Assembly (NCBI GenBank): GCA_963834135.1
Contig: CAWIAN010000007.1
Span: 1,082,427 to 1,146,426, forward strand
DNA from: Bog-257 sp963834135
Lineage (GTDB): Bacteria > Acidobacteriota > Terriglobia > Terriglobales > Acidobacteriaceae
Length of the DNA stretch: 64,000 nt
Direction: 5' to 3'
The notes under the pieces were generated by a model, which searched no databases, was not told the DNA's origin, and saw nothing but the letters and a program-made list of their open reading frames with translations. Both the position numbers and the translations under genes were made by a program. Below, one piece after another: positions 9,228 through 17,906 of this stretch (position 1 is its first letter; every line of letters begins with the position of its first letter).

Positions 9228-12191
9228 ATGGGTAAAGGGTCCGGAAAGATAGAATCCAGCCTAGTGGCCGGAACCCAACATCCCGAGGCCGGAACCGCCC
9301 GTAATGTTCGCTTTGCCGATCCCGCCGCCACCGCCCGCGATCTTGAGCAGATTCGCCGCCTGGTTCCCGAAAGCGTTCATCGCTCATTCCTGGCTTTACT
9401 ACCCAATGCTCCGGATCCTGACACGACGGTAAACCAATTCCAGCGGCTTGCGGAAACTGGATCGGCTGAGCTCATGCGCCTGCTCGATCAGCACCTTTCG
9501 CTGGTGCATTACGCAGTGGTGGTGTTCGGTCATAGCCCTTGGCTGGGCGAGACCTTGATGCAGAATCCCGACCTCTTTTATGGTTTCGCGCGCGAGCGCA
9601 GCCTCGATCGCACCCACTCCCGCGAAGAATTTGAGGAAGGATTCGCACGAATGCGTTCCCGTTCGTTCGAAACCGATATCGCGGCCTTGCTGGCCCGCTT
9701 CAAGCGTCGCGAATACGTTCGCATCATGCTGCGCGACGTTCTCGGAATCGCCACGTTGGCCGAGACGACCGGTGAAATATCGGCGCTGGCTGACGTCCTC
9801 ATCGAAGAAGCTCTACGGGAGGTTGACGCCCATCTGCAGCATCGCTTCGGTGCCCCGCAACGACTGGATCGCGAGAACCGGGTAGTAGCTTCGCGTTTCT
9901 CCGTTCTCTCTCTCGGTAAGTTGGGCGGTAGTGAACTGAACTATAGCTCGGACATTGATCTGCTCTATCTTTACGACGGAGGGCAAGAACCCCGTACAGC
10001 AGAAATCTCCAACCGCGAATACTTCGTCCGGCTGGCTCAACAGCTCACCGAGTTGCTGTCGCGTCACACTCGCGAAGGACCGGTTTTTCGCATCGACCTG
10101 CGTCTGCGTCCGCAAGGCGCTGATGGAGAGCCGGCTGTTCCGCTGGCTCACGCAATCCATTACTACTCGCAAGTAGCGCACGACTGGGAGCTACAGGCCA
10201 TGATCAAGGCTCGTCACTCTGCTGGCGACGTTGGCTTGGCGCGGGAGTTTGTGCGAGCCGTCCAGCCGTATGTGTATCGTGCCGAAGTCAATTTTGTCGC
10301 GATTAAGACCGCGCTTGAAACCCGCAAGAAGATTGGTAGACATCGCCGGAAGAACTTGTTGAAGGAAGTAGCTCAAACCGGCGTCGACGTGAAAGTTGAT
10401 CGCGGTGGGATCCGCGATATCGAGTTTCTGGTGCAGTGCCTCCAGCGGGTGTACGGGGGAAGCGAATCCTGGCTGCGATCACGCGGTACTCTCTTTGCCT
10501 TACAGAAATTGCACGATAAGGAGCACATCAGCGGAAAAGATTTCCATAACCTCACCAATGCCTATGAGTTTCTTCGCAATCTGGAGCACCGTCTGCAGCT
10601 TCGACATGGGCAGCAGACCCACCGCCTGCCGCAAGCCCGTGCAGAGTTGCAAGACTTGGCCCGCAGCCTCACTCCGGAAGGGGCTACAGCGCCCACTCCC
10701 GAAGAGTTTGTAGCGCATGTCCAGCGACGGATGGCAGCGGTTCAAGAGATTTATGTACGCATCATCTATCGCGAGCAAGCCCAGGACCAGGCCACGACTG
10801 AATTTGAATTGCGTCCCGAGATCGTCGCCACACCCGAGAGCACATACAGCCAGATGATGCAAAGGCTCGCGGTAGATTCGCCCCAGCTGCGCGAGATTGC
10901 CTCACGCGCCGACCTCTCGCAGCATGCGCGCCGTAATCTCGACCGCTTCCTCAGCTCGGCGGGTACCACCTCGGAGCGCTACGGTGCCGTGCTGCGCTCT
11001 GCTCCGGCTGTGGAGCGAGCGTTAACGATCTTCGAATACAGCGAGTTTCTGAGCGACATCCTGGTTCGGCACCCGGATGCCGTTATTCTGCTCAACGAGA
11101 TCGAGGGACGGGTTGCGCAGGACGAACCGAAGTTTTTCTCGGGATTCGATCAAACCGGGGCAACGGCGGATGATCCCGTTTTTCGCTACCTTGCGGAAGG
11201 CAACGTCGACCGTGCGGAAGCCATGTCGATCCTGAGACAGCAATATCGCAGGCGAATTTTTCTATCGGGAGCGCTTGATCTGTTCCACCGCCGCGATATC
11301 TTCGATTCGCTGAAAGACAACACGTCGGCCGCCGACGCGGCGATTGACGCGGCCTTGGCCATGGCTGGAACGCCGGATGGCTTCGCCGTCATGTCGCTCG
11401 GCAGGCTAGGTACGAGTGAGTTCGATCTGCTTTCTGACGCGGATGTGTTGTTTGTGTGCGACAGCGGCTGCAACCGTACAGTTATAAGCCGCACCGCCGA
11501 ACAGTTGATGGAGGCGCTCACCGCTTACACCAGGGATGGAACGGTGTTTCCAATCGATGCCCGGTTGCGGCCACATGGGCGCGAAGGAGAACTGATCGTC
11601 ACTCCGGCGCAACTGGAAGCCTATTTCCAGGAGGAAGCGAAGCCTTGGGAGGCGCTGACCTACTTGAAGCTGCGCTATGTTGCCGGGGATCGGCAACTCG
11701 CCGACCGCATCCTGCACAGCGTCCAATCTGGAATTGCCGAGATGGCAAGCAGAATTGAATTCGAGACAGAATTGTCCGAGGTGAGGGCAAGGCTGGAGCG
11801 CAGCGAATCTCCGCAGAATCTGAAAACCGGTGCGGGCGGCAGCTACGACATCGACTACATAGCCGGATTGCTGCAAGCGAAATATCAGCTTTGGTTTGTC
11901 GGAAACTTATCGGAGCGTATGCGATGGCTCCAGAAGCACGGATTGATACCGGAGCAGCAATGCCAGGAATTGATCGATAGCGCTCGATTTCTGCGTACCG
12001 TCGAGCATCTGGTCCGCCTGGTGAGCGGGCGAGCCCGTAAATGGCTGCCGGTGGCCGACCATCCTCGACGTGCCGTGCAGAAGCTGTTGTGGACAGTGCT
12101 GAACACCAGCGACAGCTTCAATCCGGAGATACGGCTGGCGGAGGTCATGCGGCGCAACCGCGACCTCTATCTGACTTATCTGCGGTCATAA
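9228..12191 (+). CDS. glnE: glutamine synthetase adenylyltransferase/deadenylase
   Basis: A 987-residue bifunctional enzyme that adenylylates and deadenylylates glutamine synthetase in response to nitrogen status. Two nucleotidyltransferase domains are present. The N-terminal (deadenylylating) one has GGSELNYSSDIDL with Asp242/Asp244. The C-terminal (adenylylating) one has GTSEFDLLSDADVLF near residue 735. A central helical linker region carries LEHRLQLRHGQQTHRLP, and the C-terminus has a second helical domain. Length is normal for GlnE. The ATG at 9228 is taken as start; a TTG at 9201 in the same frame overlaps the preceding terminator and is less likely. No glnA or glnB is nearby. Confidence 0.95.
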   Translation: MGKGSGKIESSLVAGTQHPEAGTARNVRFADPAATARDLEQIRRLVPESVHRSFLALLPNAPDPDTTVNQFQRLAETGSAELMRLLDQHLSLVHYAVVVFGHSPWLGETLMQNPDLFYGFARERSLDRTHSREEFEEGFARMRSRSFETDIAALLARFKRREYVRIMLRDVLGIATLAETTGEISALADVLIEEALREVDAHLQHRFGAPQRLDRENRVVASRFSVLSLGKLGGSELNYSSDIDLLYLYDGGQEPRTAEISNREYFVRLAQQLTELLSRHTREGPVFRIDLRLRPQGADGEPAVPLAHAIHYYSQVAHDWELQAMIKARHSAGDVGLAREFVRAVQPYVYRAEVNFVAIKTALETRKKIGRHRRKNLLKEVAQTGVDVKVDRGGIRDIEFLVQCLQRVYGGSESWLRSRGTLFALQKLHDKEHISGKDFHNLTNAYEFLRNLEHRLQLRHGQQTHRLPQARAELQDLARSLTPEGATAPTPEEFVAHVQRRMAAVQEIYVRIIYREQAQDQATTEFELRPEIVATPESTYSQMMQRLAVDSPQLREIASRADLSQHARRNLDRFLSSAGTTSERYGAVLRSAPAVERALTIFEYSEFLSDILVRHPDAVILLNEIEGRVAQDEPKFFSGFDQTGATADDPVFRYLAEGNVDRAEAMSILRQQYRRRIFLSGALDLFHRRDIFDSLKDNTSAADAAIDAALAMAGTPDGFAVMSLGRLGTSEFDLLSDADVLFVCDSGCNRTVISRTAEQLMEALTAYTRDGTVFPIDARLRPHGREGELIVTPAQLEAYFQEEAKPWEALTYLKLRYVAGDRQLADRILHSVQSGIAEMASRIEFETELSEVRARLERSESPQNLKTGAGGSYDIDYIAGLLQAKYQLWFVGNLSERMRWLQKHGLIPEQQCQELIDSARFLRTVEHLVRLVSGRARKWLPVADHPRRAVQKLLWTVLNTSDSFNPEIRLAEVMRRNRDLYLTYLRS

Positions 12192-12479
12192 ATAGCGGCG
12201 CGACAGAGATTCGCACATCCACGTTCATCTCTCACACGGATGTGTGATGGATGAACAGCGGTTTCGATTGAACCTCACAACGGGCAGTGATAGCTTTAAA
12301 AGGTACGGGATCAGGCGGTAATTATCTGATCCGGAGCAGCCGGCCTTGATCGATCGGCTTCCGGTGTCATCATAACGCGTCAGTTCTCCGGCTCTGCCGG
12401 TTCTGTTTGCTCCTCCAATCCCGACGTGGGGCTGGGCTCAGCCCGGGATCCTTTCGACTAAATTTCCTCGAGGTGCCTC
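12192..12479. other. glnE-icd intergenic region with two dyads
   Basis: The gap contains a short dyad TCACACGGATGTGTGA (12232-12247) after glnE, without a T tract. It also holds an inverted repeat GGATCAG/CTGATCC (12308-12314 and 12326-12332) about 150 bases before icd. Either could be a protein-binding site or an RNA hairpin. No other feature was seen. Confidence 0.4.
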
Positions 12480-13904
12480 GTGGCGTCTTCTTATAACGGA
12501 ATTCCTCTGCCTTCCAGCGGGAGCAAAATTACCTATGAGGGTAAGTTTGTCATCCCTGACAATCCCATTATTCCTTTCATAGAAGGCGACGGCACCGGCC
12601 GCGACATCTGGAAGGCTTCGGTCCGAGTGTTCGATGCAGCAGTCGAGATTGCCTACGGCGGCAAGCGCCGTGTCTCCTGGTACGAAGTTTTTGCCGGCGA
12701 GAAAGCCATGGATCGCTTCAAGACCTGGCTGCCGGACGAGACTGTAGCGGCTTTCCGCGATCTGCGCATCGGAATCAAGGGGCCTTTGACGACACCGGTT
12801 GGCGGAGGGATTCGCTCTCTCAATGTGGCATTGCGACAGATTCTTGATCTGTACGCTTGCGTCCGGCCGGTGAAGTATTACCAGGGCATCCCTTCCCCGG
12901 TGAAGAATCCGCATCGCATGAACATGGTCATCTTCCGCGAGAATACCGAGGATGTCTACGCGGGTATCGAGTGGAAGGAAGGAACAACCAAGGCTAAGGA
13001 GCTGATCGATTTCCTCAACAATAAGATGCTGGCCGGAACCAATAAGCGGGTTCGCGAAGATTCGGGCGTTGGCATCAAGCCGATCTCCATCACCGGCACT
13101 AAGCGACTGGTGCGGATGGCCATCGACTATGCATTGAAGAACAATCGCAAGGCTGTGACGATTGTGCATAAAGGCAACATCCAGAAGTTCACCGAGGGCG
13201 CTTTCCGCGAGTGGGGTTATGAACTGGCGACGCAGGAATTTCGCCAGCAGGTCATCACCGAGCGCGAAAGTTGGATCATCGACAATCTCGATAAGAATCC
13301 TGGTCTATCGATCGAAGAGAATGCCAAATTAGTGGAACCGGGGTTGGAGTTCGCACCGCAAGACTTCCGCGATGCTCTCTACATCGAGGTGAAGGGCGTG
13401 ATCGACAGCATCTACAGCACGCACGGTAAGGGCGCGTGGAAGTCGAAGCTGATGATCAACGATCGTATCGCCGACAGCATCTTCCAGCAGATCGTCACTC
13501 GTCCCGACGAATACTCCGTGCTGGCCACCCCGAACCTCAATGGCGACTACATTTCCGATGCCGCCGCGGCGCAGGTTGGCGGCTTGGGCATCGCTCCCGG
13601 CGCCAACATCGGCGATCAGCACGCGATCTTCGAGGCTACCCACGGAACCGCTCCGAAGTATGCCGATAAAGACGTCATCAATCCCGGCTCGGTCATGCTC
13701 TCCGGAGTGATGATGTTCGAGTTCATGGGCTGGCACGAGGCCGCCCATCTCATCGAGAGCTCTCTGGAACAGACCATCCAGCAGAAGAAGGTGACCTACG
13801 ACTTTGAGCGCATGCTGGAGAGCGCAACCAAGGTCAAGACCAGCGAATTCGCCTCCCACATGATCCAGAACATGGCTCCTGTGGCCGCGCTGGCGACGAA
13901 GTAA
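12480..13904 (+). CDS. icd: NADP-dependent isocitrate dehydrogenase
   Basis: A 474-residue enzyme of the TCA cycle that oxidatively decarboxylates isocitrate to 2-oxoglutarate. The GTG start at 12480 has GAGG upstream. Substrate and metal motifs are clear: GDGTGRDIW near residue 37, the RSLNVALRQ segment that carries the regulatory serine of E. coli IDH (Ser113 there), FRENTEDVYAGIEW, and NLNGDYISDAAAAQVGGLGIAPGANIG. The APKY residues in 'HGTAPKYAD' match the Lys344/Tyr345 pair that gives E. coli IDH its NADP specificity. No IDH kinase/phosphatase gene is in the window. It precedes mdh by 101 bases on the same strand, so a TCA-cycle pair is likely. Confidence 0.95.
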   Translation: MASSYNGIPLPSSGSKITYEGKFVIPDNPIIPFIEGDGTGRDIWKASVRVFDAAVEIAYGGKRRVSWYEVFAGEKAMDRFKTWLPDETVAAFRDLRIGIKGPLTTPVGGGIRSLNVALRQILDLYACVRPVKYYQGIPSPVKNPHRMNMVIFRENTEDVYAGIEWKEGTTKAKELIDFLNNKMLAGTNKRVREDSGVGIKPISITGTKRLVRMAIDYALKNNRKAVTIVHKGNIQKFTEGAFREWGYELATQEFRQQVITERESWIIDNLDKNPGLSIEENAKLVEPGLEFAPQDFRDALYIEVKGVIDSIYSTHGKGAWKSKLMINDRIADSIFQQIVTRPDEYSVLATPNLNGDYISDAAAAQVGGLGIAPGANIGDQHAIFEATHGTAPKYADKDVINPGSVMLSGVMMFEFMGWHEAAHLIESSLEQTIQQKKVTYDFERMLESATKVKTSEFASHMIQNMAPVAALATK

Positions 13905-14005
13905 GTTTGCTGAGTTCTTTCGGGGCAGCCGCGGCTGTCCCGCAGCAATTATCATTGAATGGAACGATTCCATATGCCCGATATTGGGCGATACTGTGAG
14001 GACTA

Positions 14006-14932
14006 ATGCGCAAGAAAGTTACGGTAGTTGGTTCAGGGAACGTAGGTGCCACGGCGGCTCATTGGCTGGCTTCGAAGGAACATGCGGATGTAGTACTGAT
14101 CGACATCATCGAAGGCGTCCCGCAAGGTAAGGGTCTCGACCTGCTGCAGGCTATGCCGATCGAGAAACGTGATTCCTTTGTTCTGGGCACGAACGACTAT
14201 GCCGATACCGCGAACTCTGACATTGTGGTAATCACGGCCGGTATCCCGCGTAAGCCCGGCATGAGCCGCGACGACCTGCTCAACACGAATTACAAGATCA
14301 TGAGTGATGTCGTCGGCAAGGTTGTGCAGTACTCGCCCAATTGCATCATCATTATCGTTTCCAATCCGCTGGATGCCATGGCACAGGCCGCTTACAAGCT
14401 CAGCGGCTTCTCCCGCAATCGCGTCATTGGCATGGCAGGCATTCTGGATTCGTCGCGCTTCCGTGCCTTCATCGCACGTGAGCTGGACGTTTCGGTGGAA
14501 AACGTCACCGCTTTCGTCCTGGGCGGGCATGGCGACACCATGGTCCCCCTACCGCGCTACTCGACGGTTGCCGGCATCCCGATCACCGAGTTGATGGACA
14601 AGGAAACGATCGACCGTCTGGTGCAGCGCACGCGTGACGGCGGCGCCGAGATCGTTAAGCACCTCAAGACCGGCAGCGCCTACTATGCTCCGTCGGCCGC
14701 AGTGGCGGAAATGGTTGAGGCGATCCTGAAGGACAAAAAGAAAATCGTCCCCTGCGCTGCTTACCTCGAAGGCGAGTACGGCATCAACGGCCTGTTCGTG
14801 GGCGTGCCCTGCAAGCTGGGCTCGAACGGCATCGAGAAGATTTACGAAATCAAGCTGACGGCGGAAGAGCAGGCAGCTCTGCAAAAGAGCGCGGATTCCG
14901 TGAAAGAGCTGGTTGGCGTAATCGGGGTTTAA
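14006..14932 (+). CDS. mdh: malate dehydrogenase (LDH-like type)
   Basis: A 308-residue NAD-dependent malate dehydrogenase of the LDH-like group. The Rossmann motif VVGSGNVGAT is at residues 7-16 and the acidic residue after strand 2 (LIDIIEG) indicates NAD. Substrate-binding arginines are seen in 'GIPRKPGMSRDDLL' and in 'ILDSSRFRAF'; the catalytic His is in 'LGGHGDTMVP'. Length is typical. It follows icd on the same strand and ends at a strong terminator. Confidence 0.95.
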   Translation: MRKKVTVVGSGNVGATAAHWLASKEHADVVLIDIIEGVPQGKGLDLLQAMPIEKRDSFVLGTNDYADTANSDIVVITAGIPRKPGMSRDDLLNTNYKIMSDVVGKVVQYSPNCIIIIVSNPLDAMAQAAYKLSGFSRNRVIGMAGILDSSRFRAFIARELDVSVENVTAFVLGGHGDTMVPLPRYSTVAGIPITELMDKETIDRLVQRTRDGGAEIVKHLKTGSAYYAPSAAVAEMVEAILKDKKKIVPCAAYLEGEYGINGLFVGVPCKLGSNGIEKIYEIKLTAEEQAALQKSADSVKELVGVIGV

Positions 14933-14933
14933 C

Positions 14934-15434
14934 TTAAAAGCCGTATCCCACCTTGCCGCGCCGGCAGGGTGGGCCTTTTTTTCTTGCGGACACCCTGGCA
15001 TCGCCGGTCGCGGAAGCTCCGGACGTTTGTTGCACAGGTTCTTCCTCGCGCCGCTCAGCGACTTTCTTCTTCAGCATCTCCAGATACTTTCTGCGGTGCT
15101 CCAGGATTTCGGCCTTCATCGCCGAGGCATCTTCGCGAACCAGTTTCGAAACCGGCTCGTCATATAGGAAGTGAGAGGCAACGATCTCTGGAACTGCCTC
15201 CGGTGTCAGTTTCGTGTACCAGGCACCGTTCGGATAGAGGATCATCACCGGGCCGCTCTCGCACAATCCCAGGCAGCCGCAGCTGGAAACTTGCACGTCA
15301 TCCGACAGGCCGACGGCGCCGAGTTCACGATGAAGCGCTTCCAGAACCTTGGCTGATCCCCCTCCTGCGCAGCAGGTCGCGCCCTCGGATTTTTCCTGCG
15401 TGCAGACAAATGCGTGATAGCGAAACGGTTCCAT
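14934..15434 (-). CDS. thioredoxin-like [2Fe-2S] ferredoxin
   Basis: A 166-residue protein. The first ~85 residues are a thioredoxin-like 2Fe-2S ferredoxin domain related to NuoE and the Shethna-type ferredoxins. Cluster ligands are visible as Cys11, Cys21 or Cys22, Cys54 and Cys58 in 'SSCGCLGLCESGP'. The C-terminal ~70 residues form a charged helix (EILEHRRKYLEMLKKKVAERREEE) and then a low-complexity basic tail. The tail is encoded over the mdh terminator. It is a likely small electron carrier; the partner is unknown. The start is followed immediately by the domain, so the call is good. Confidence 0.85.
   Translation of the reverse strand: MEPFRYHAFVCTQEKSEGATCCAGGGSAKVLEALHRELGAVGLSDDVQVSSCGCLGLCESGPVMILYPNGAWYTKLTPEAVPEIVASHFLYDEPVSKLVREDASAMKAEILEHRRKYLEMLKKKVAERREEEPVQQTSGASATGDARVSARKKGPPCRRGKVGYGF
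14947..14982 (+). terminator. terminator after mdh, inside the convergent ferredoxin gene
   Basis: CCCACC-TTGCCG / CGGCAG-GGTGGG pair around a CGC loop, followed by CCTTTTTTT. It lies 14 bases after the mdh stop but within the last codons of the convergent ferredoxin CDS, so these bases serve both strands. Confidence 0.85.
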
Positions 15435-15448
15435 AGAGCCTCCTAAAA

Positions 15449-15630
15449 CAACTGCCAGTGGCCGGTCGCCAGTGGCCAGTTGGAGTTACGTTCTATCTTC
15501 GACCCGCTTACCGATAGGCAGAAAGTGTCACCATCACACGAACGAGTGATGCACGGGCAGCACCGCTGAACGAGGCAGAGGTGTTGGGCGTTAACTGACA
15601 ACTGACAACCGGCCACTGACAACTGCTAAC
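15449..15630. repeat. short CAACTG/CAGTGGCC intergenic repeat pair
   Basis: The stretch 15449-15484 (ACAACTGCCAGTGGCCGGTC then GCCAGTGGCCAGTTG) and the stretch 15591-15630 (TTAACTGACAACTGACAACC then GGCCACTGACAACTG) repeat short CAACTG, CAGTGGCC and GGCCACTG words in both orientations. They look like fragments of one intergenic repeat family. No coding potential was seen. Confidence 0.5.
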
Positions 15631-15685
15631 GGTAATTTCTTCCAATCTTCATCTCGGGACGTGCCGTTTTAATCAACAATTCGCC

Positions 15686-15724
15686 TTGACAGTGCACGCG
15701 GCTGCACTATGATGTTTGAAACAT
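15686..15724 (+). promoter_or_regulatory. sigma-70 promoter with two dyads for the MerR gene
   Basis: The -35 box TTGACA (15686-15691) and the -10 box TATGAT (15708-15713) are separated by 16 bases. The spacer is almost wholly a perfect dyad AGTGCA-cgcggc-TGCACT (15691-15708). A second perfect dyad ATGTTT-G-AAACAT (15712-15724) covers the -10 and start region. An operator between -35 and -10 is the classic MerR position, although classic MerR promoters have 19-20-base spacers. Autoregulation is therefore inferred. Confidence 0.75.
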
Positions 15725-15757
15725 TTCCTGCCGGATATGTTTTGGACCGGTGACGCA

Positions 15758-16288
15758 ATGCAGCGAACGTTCACATCCAACGAAGTTGTGGCGCTGACCA
15801 GCATCAGTCTGCGCCAACTGCAATGGTGGGACGAGAAGGGCATTGTGGTTCCGGCACGTGACGGTCACAAGCGCAGTTATTCGCTCGACGACCTGGCCGA
15901 AGTCGCCATCCTTTGCGAGTTGCGCGAACGCGGCTTCTCCCTCCAAAAGATACGCAGAGTTATCCGCTTCCTGCAGAAGGAATTGGGCAAGCGCCTGATG
16001 GAGACGGTGACCGCTGCGTCGGAGTATCACCTATTGACCGACGGTCAACATATTTACCTGGAAGACTCCGCTCGAGGCGTGGTCGACTTGCTGAAAAATG
16101 CGCGCCAGCCGATGTTAACTGTGTGTTTGAGCGACGCCATTCAGCGAGTGATGGACCCGGTCGATCGGGAGAGCAGCACGCGTCCACGCCGGAGCGGGCA
16201 GACGAGCAGCTCGCAACGGCGGCCGCCCGTCCGTGCCGAATTGCGTGCGGCAGGCAAGCGAAACGGTTCCGTGCGTCATCTTAAGTAA
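15758..16288 (+). CDS. MerR-family transcriptional regulator
   Basis: A 176-residue DNA-binding regulator. Residues ~3-70 form a MerR-type winged helix-turn-helix: FTSNEVVALTSISLRQLQWWDEKGIVVPAR followed by RSYSLDDLAEVAILCELRERGFSLQKIRRVI. The middle part has a helical and a small beta segment (residues ~85-125), and the C-terminus is a basic low-complexity tail. No cysteine-rich metal site typical of metal-sensing MerR proteins is present, so the inducer is unknown. The ATG at 15758 is taken because alternatives at 15716 and 15737 fall at or too near the predicted transcription start. The gene is followed after 42 bases by a small zinc-ribbon-like gene. Confidence 0.85.
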   Translation: MQRTFTSNEVVALTSISLRQLQWWDEKGIVVPARDGHKRSYSLDDLAEVAILCELRERGFSLQKIRRVIRFLQKELGKRLMETVTAASEYHLLTDGQHIYLEDSARGVVDLLKNARQPMLTVCLSDAIQRVMDPVDRESSTRPRRSGQTSSSQRRPPVRAELRAAGKRNGSVRHLK

Positions 16289-16330
16289 GACGGCGCGCAT
16301 GGCTTCTTGAACGGTCCTGAAGGAGGGCAC

Positions 16331-16594
16331 ATGATCGGAGAACTGAGCATTCTGAGCGAATGGATCCCCGAACAAATGGAGCCTGGAACCATTTTCGTCC
16401 TGGAAAATGCCGGCGAGGTCGGGGAGAAGGAAGATCCTTACTGGGCTGTCCTGTCCTGTCCGTCATGTGGACAACTGGGGCTGGTCACGCGCAAGCAGGT
16501 CGGCGGATTGATTCCCGTGATCTGCGGATCCGAGCGTTGTTCGGCTCAGTTCTTTATTCGCGACGAGCAGATCATGCCGCGGAAGCCGAATTAA
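16331..16594 (+). CDS. small zinc-ribbon-like protein
   Basis: An 87-residue protein of unknown function. The ATG at 16331 follows AGGAGGG. Two cysteine pairs, Cys43-x2-Cys46 (CPSCG) and Cys65-x4-Cys70 (CGSERC), suggest a zinc ribbon. It ends at a terminator and is probably transcribed with the MerR gene, so a shared regulatory role is possible but not shown. Confidence 0.65.
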   Translation: MIGELSILSEWIPEQMEPGTIFVLENAGEVGEKEDPYWAVLSCPSCGQLGLVTRKQVGGLIPVICGSERCSAQFFIRDEQIMPRKPN

Positions 16595-16633
16595 GGCAGC
16601 CATCGGTTGTCGGCTCTCAGTTAACTTTGGGGA

Positions 16634-16665
16634 GGCATAGCTTCGGCTGTGCCTTTCGCTTTTTG
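16634..16665 (+). terminator. terminator with UUCG tetraloop
   Basis: GGCATAGC and GCTGTGCC pair (one U-G wobble) around a TTCG tetraloop (16634-16653), followed by TTTCGCTTTTT. It closes the MerR/zinc-ribbon unit. Confidence 0.7.
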
Positions 16666-16932
16666 AGCAGTTGTCACACCTCCGTCGAAGATGTGTCGCC
16701 AGCGCGGGGAAAAGCAGATCCCTCATCGGGCTGAAGCCCTCCTCGTGATGACAATTTACAGCTATGGTGGCGACCGATGTTTTTCTTCTGCGATGATGCT
16801 GCCCTTGTCCGGGCCTAGTTTCCGAACGACAAACATCCGCGCTATACTTTGCGACCACTTACGTTTGGGGAGCATCTCAGGCTCACATCATTAGACCGCC
16901 TCGTGGTCAGGGGCAGAGGACGGTACACCGAA
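16666..16932. other. intergenic region, no gene recognised
   Basis: This stretch holds a segment (16717-16752: AGCAGATCCCTCATCGGGCT and onward to GATGAC) of a type that looks like a dispersed intergenic repeat, and the promoter region of the DUF4126 gene. I see no gene or RNA that can be supported. An in-frame extension of the DUF4126 frame to 16849 lacks a good start. Confidence 0.35.
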
Positions 16933-17409
16933 ATGCATCAAGTGTTTCTTCTAGCGATAGCGATAGGCTTCGTCGCGGGCTTGCGCGCGATGACAGCGCC
17001 CGCGTTGGTGAGCTGGGCGGCTCACCTGGGATGGATCAACCTGCACGGCAGTCCATTGTCGTTCATGGGTTCGCCCATCGCAGTGGGAATTTTTACACTC
17101 GCAGCTATCGGCGAGATCATCAACGACAAGCTTCCGAAGACACCGCCTCGCACGGCTATACCGTCGCTGATTATTCGGATGGTGATGGGAGGTTTTTGCG
17201 GCGCCTGTCTCTATGCCGCGGCGGCTGCGACGCCCATCACGGGAGCAATCCTTGGGGTCATCGGAGCGCTTATCGGAACCTACGCTGGCTACTATGTTCG
17301 CCGTGGCCTGGATAACAGCCTGAAGGTGAAGGATATTTTCATTGCGATTCCCGAGGACATCATCGCCATCGTTCTGGCTTATTGCGTTGTCCGCTCGGTG
17401 ATCAGCTAG
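16933..17409 (+). CDS. DUF4126-family membrane protein
   Basis: A 158-residue integral membrane protein with about four to five TM segments. It carries the family opening 'AIGFVAGLRAMTAPALVSWA' and a glycine-rich middle (MVMGGFCGACLYAAAAA, ILGVIGALIGTYAGYYVRR). The ATG at 16933 gives a start just before the first TM. The function of the family is unknown. It converges with the DUF3592 gene and the two stops overlap by four bases. Confidence 0.75.
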   Translation: MHQVFLLAIAIGFVAGLRAMTAPALVSWAAHLGWINLHGSPLSFMGSPIAVGIFTLAAIGEIINDKLPKTPPRTAIPSLIIRMVMGGFCGACLYAAAAATPITGAILGVIGALIGTYAGYYVRRGLDNSLKVKDIFIAIPEDIIAIVLAYCVVRSVIS

Positions 17410-17906
17410 ACCGTGACTTTGGTAGTCTGGGTTCCGAGCCCGGCTGCGATAAAGAACCCAAGGGCCAGCAGGCCGAACGCCAGGCCGCAACCCAGAGTAA
17501 TGAGGGGTACCGCGAAGAAGCGCCGGTTCCAGCCGGCGCCGATGCGCGCCTGCTCAGGATTCCCGGGATCGTAACGGATCTCGGGCTGGCTTCCGACGAT
17601 AAACTCCGCCGCCCGACGCTGAGTCTCCGCATAGTTACTACTCTGGAAGCTAGTGAGGTCGGCGGTAATTGTTTTGCCGTTCACTGCATATTCGATTTGC
17701 AACATCGCCGCGTAAAGTTGATCGTGCTTGGACGTGGGAACCGTGACGACGTGGCTGTTGATCACCCGAGCCTTGGTGACCGGCCACGAACGCAGCACGT
17801 GAATTTGTCCCATGAAGAAGGGCAAACTGAGGATGGCGAAAATTCCGCAAATAATGAGGTTCGCTACGCCGATGAATTGAAGAGTGCCGCGCCGTTCAGA
17901 GCTCAC
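17406..17906 (-). CDS. DUF3592-family membrane protein at the end of the ccm operon
   Basis: A 166-residue protein with a TM segment at ~12-32, an extracytoplasmic beta-rich DUF3592-type domain ('SWPVTKARVINSHV...', 'IEYAVNGKTITAD', 'PEIRYDPGNPEQARI') and a C-terminal TM at ~130-155. The GTG start overlaps the stop of the ccmD-like ORF in GTGA, so it is translationally coupled to the cytochrome c maturation operon. Role unknown; an accessory envelope role is inferred from linkage only. Confidence 0.7.
   Translation of the reverse strand: MSSERRGTLQFIGVANLIICGIFAILSLPFFMGQIHVLRSWPVTKARVINSHVVTVPTSKHDQLYAAMLQIEYAVNGKTITADLTSFQSSNYAETQRRAAEFIVGSQPEIRYDPGNPEQARIGAGWNRRFFAVPLITLGCGLAFGLLALGFFIAAGLGTQTTKVTV

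Noticed and set aside
12232..12247. TCACACGGATGTGTGA as a glnE terminator
   Set aside because: No T tract follows; kept only as a dyad of unknown role.
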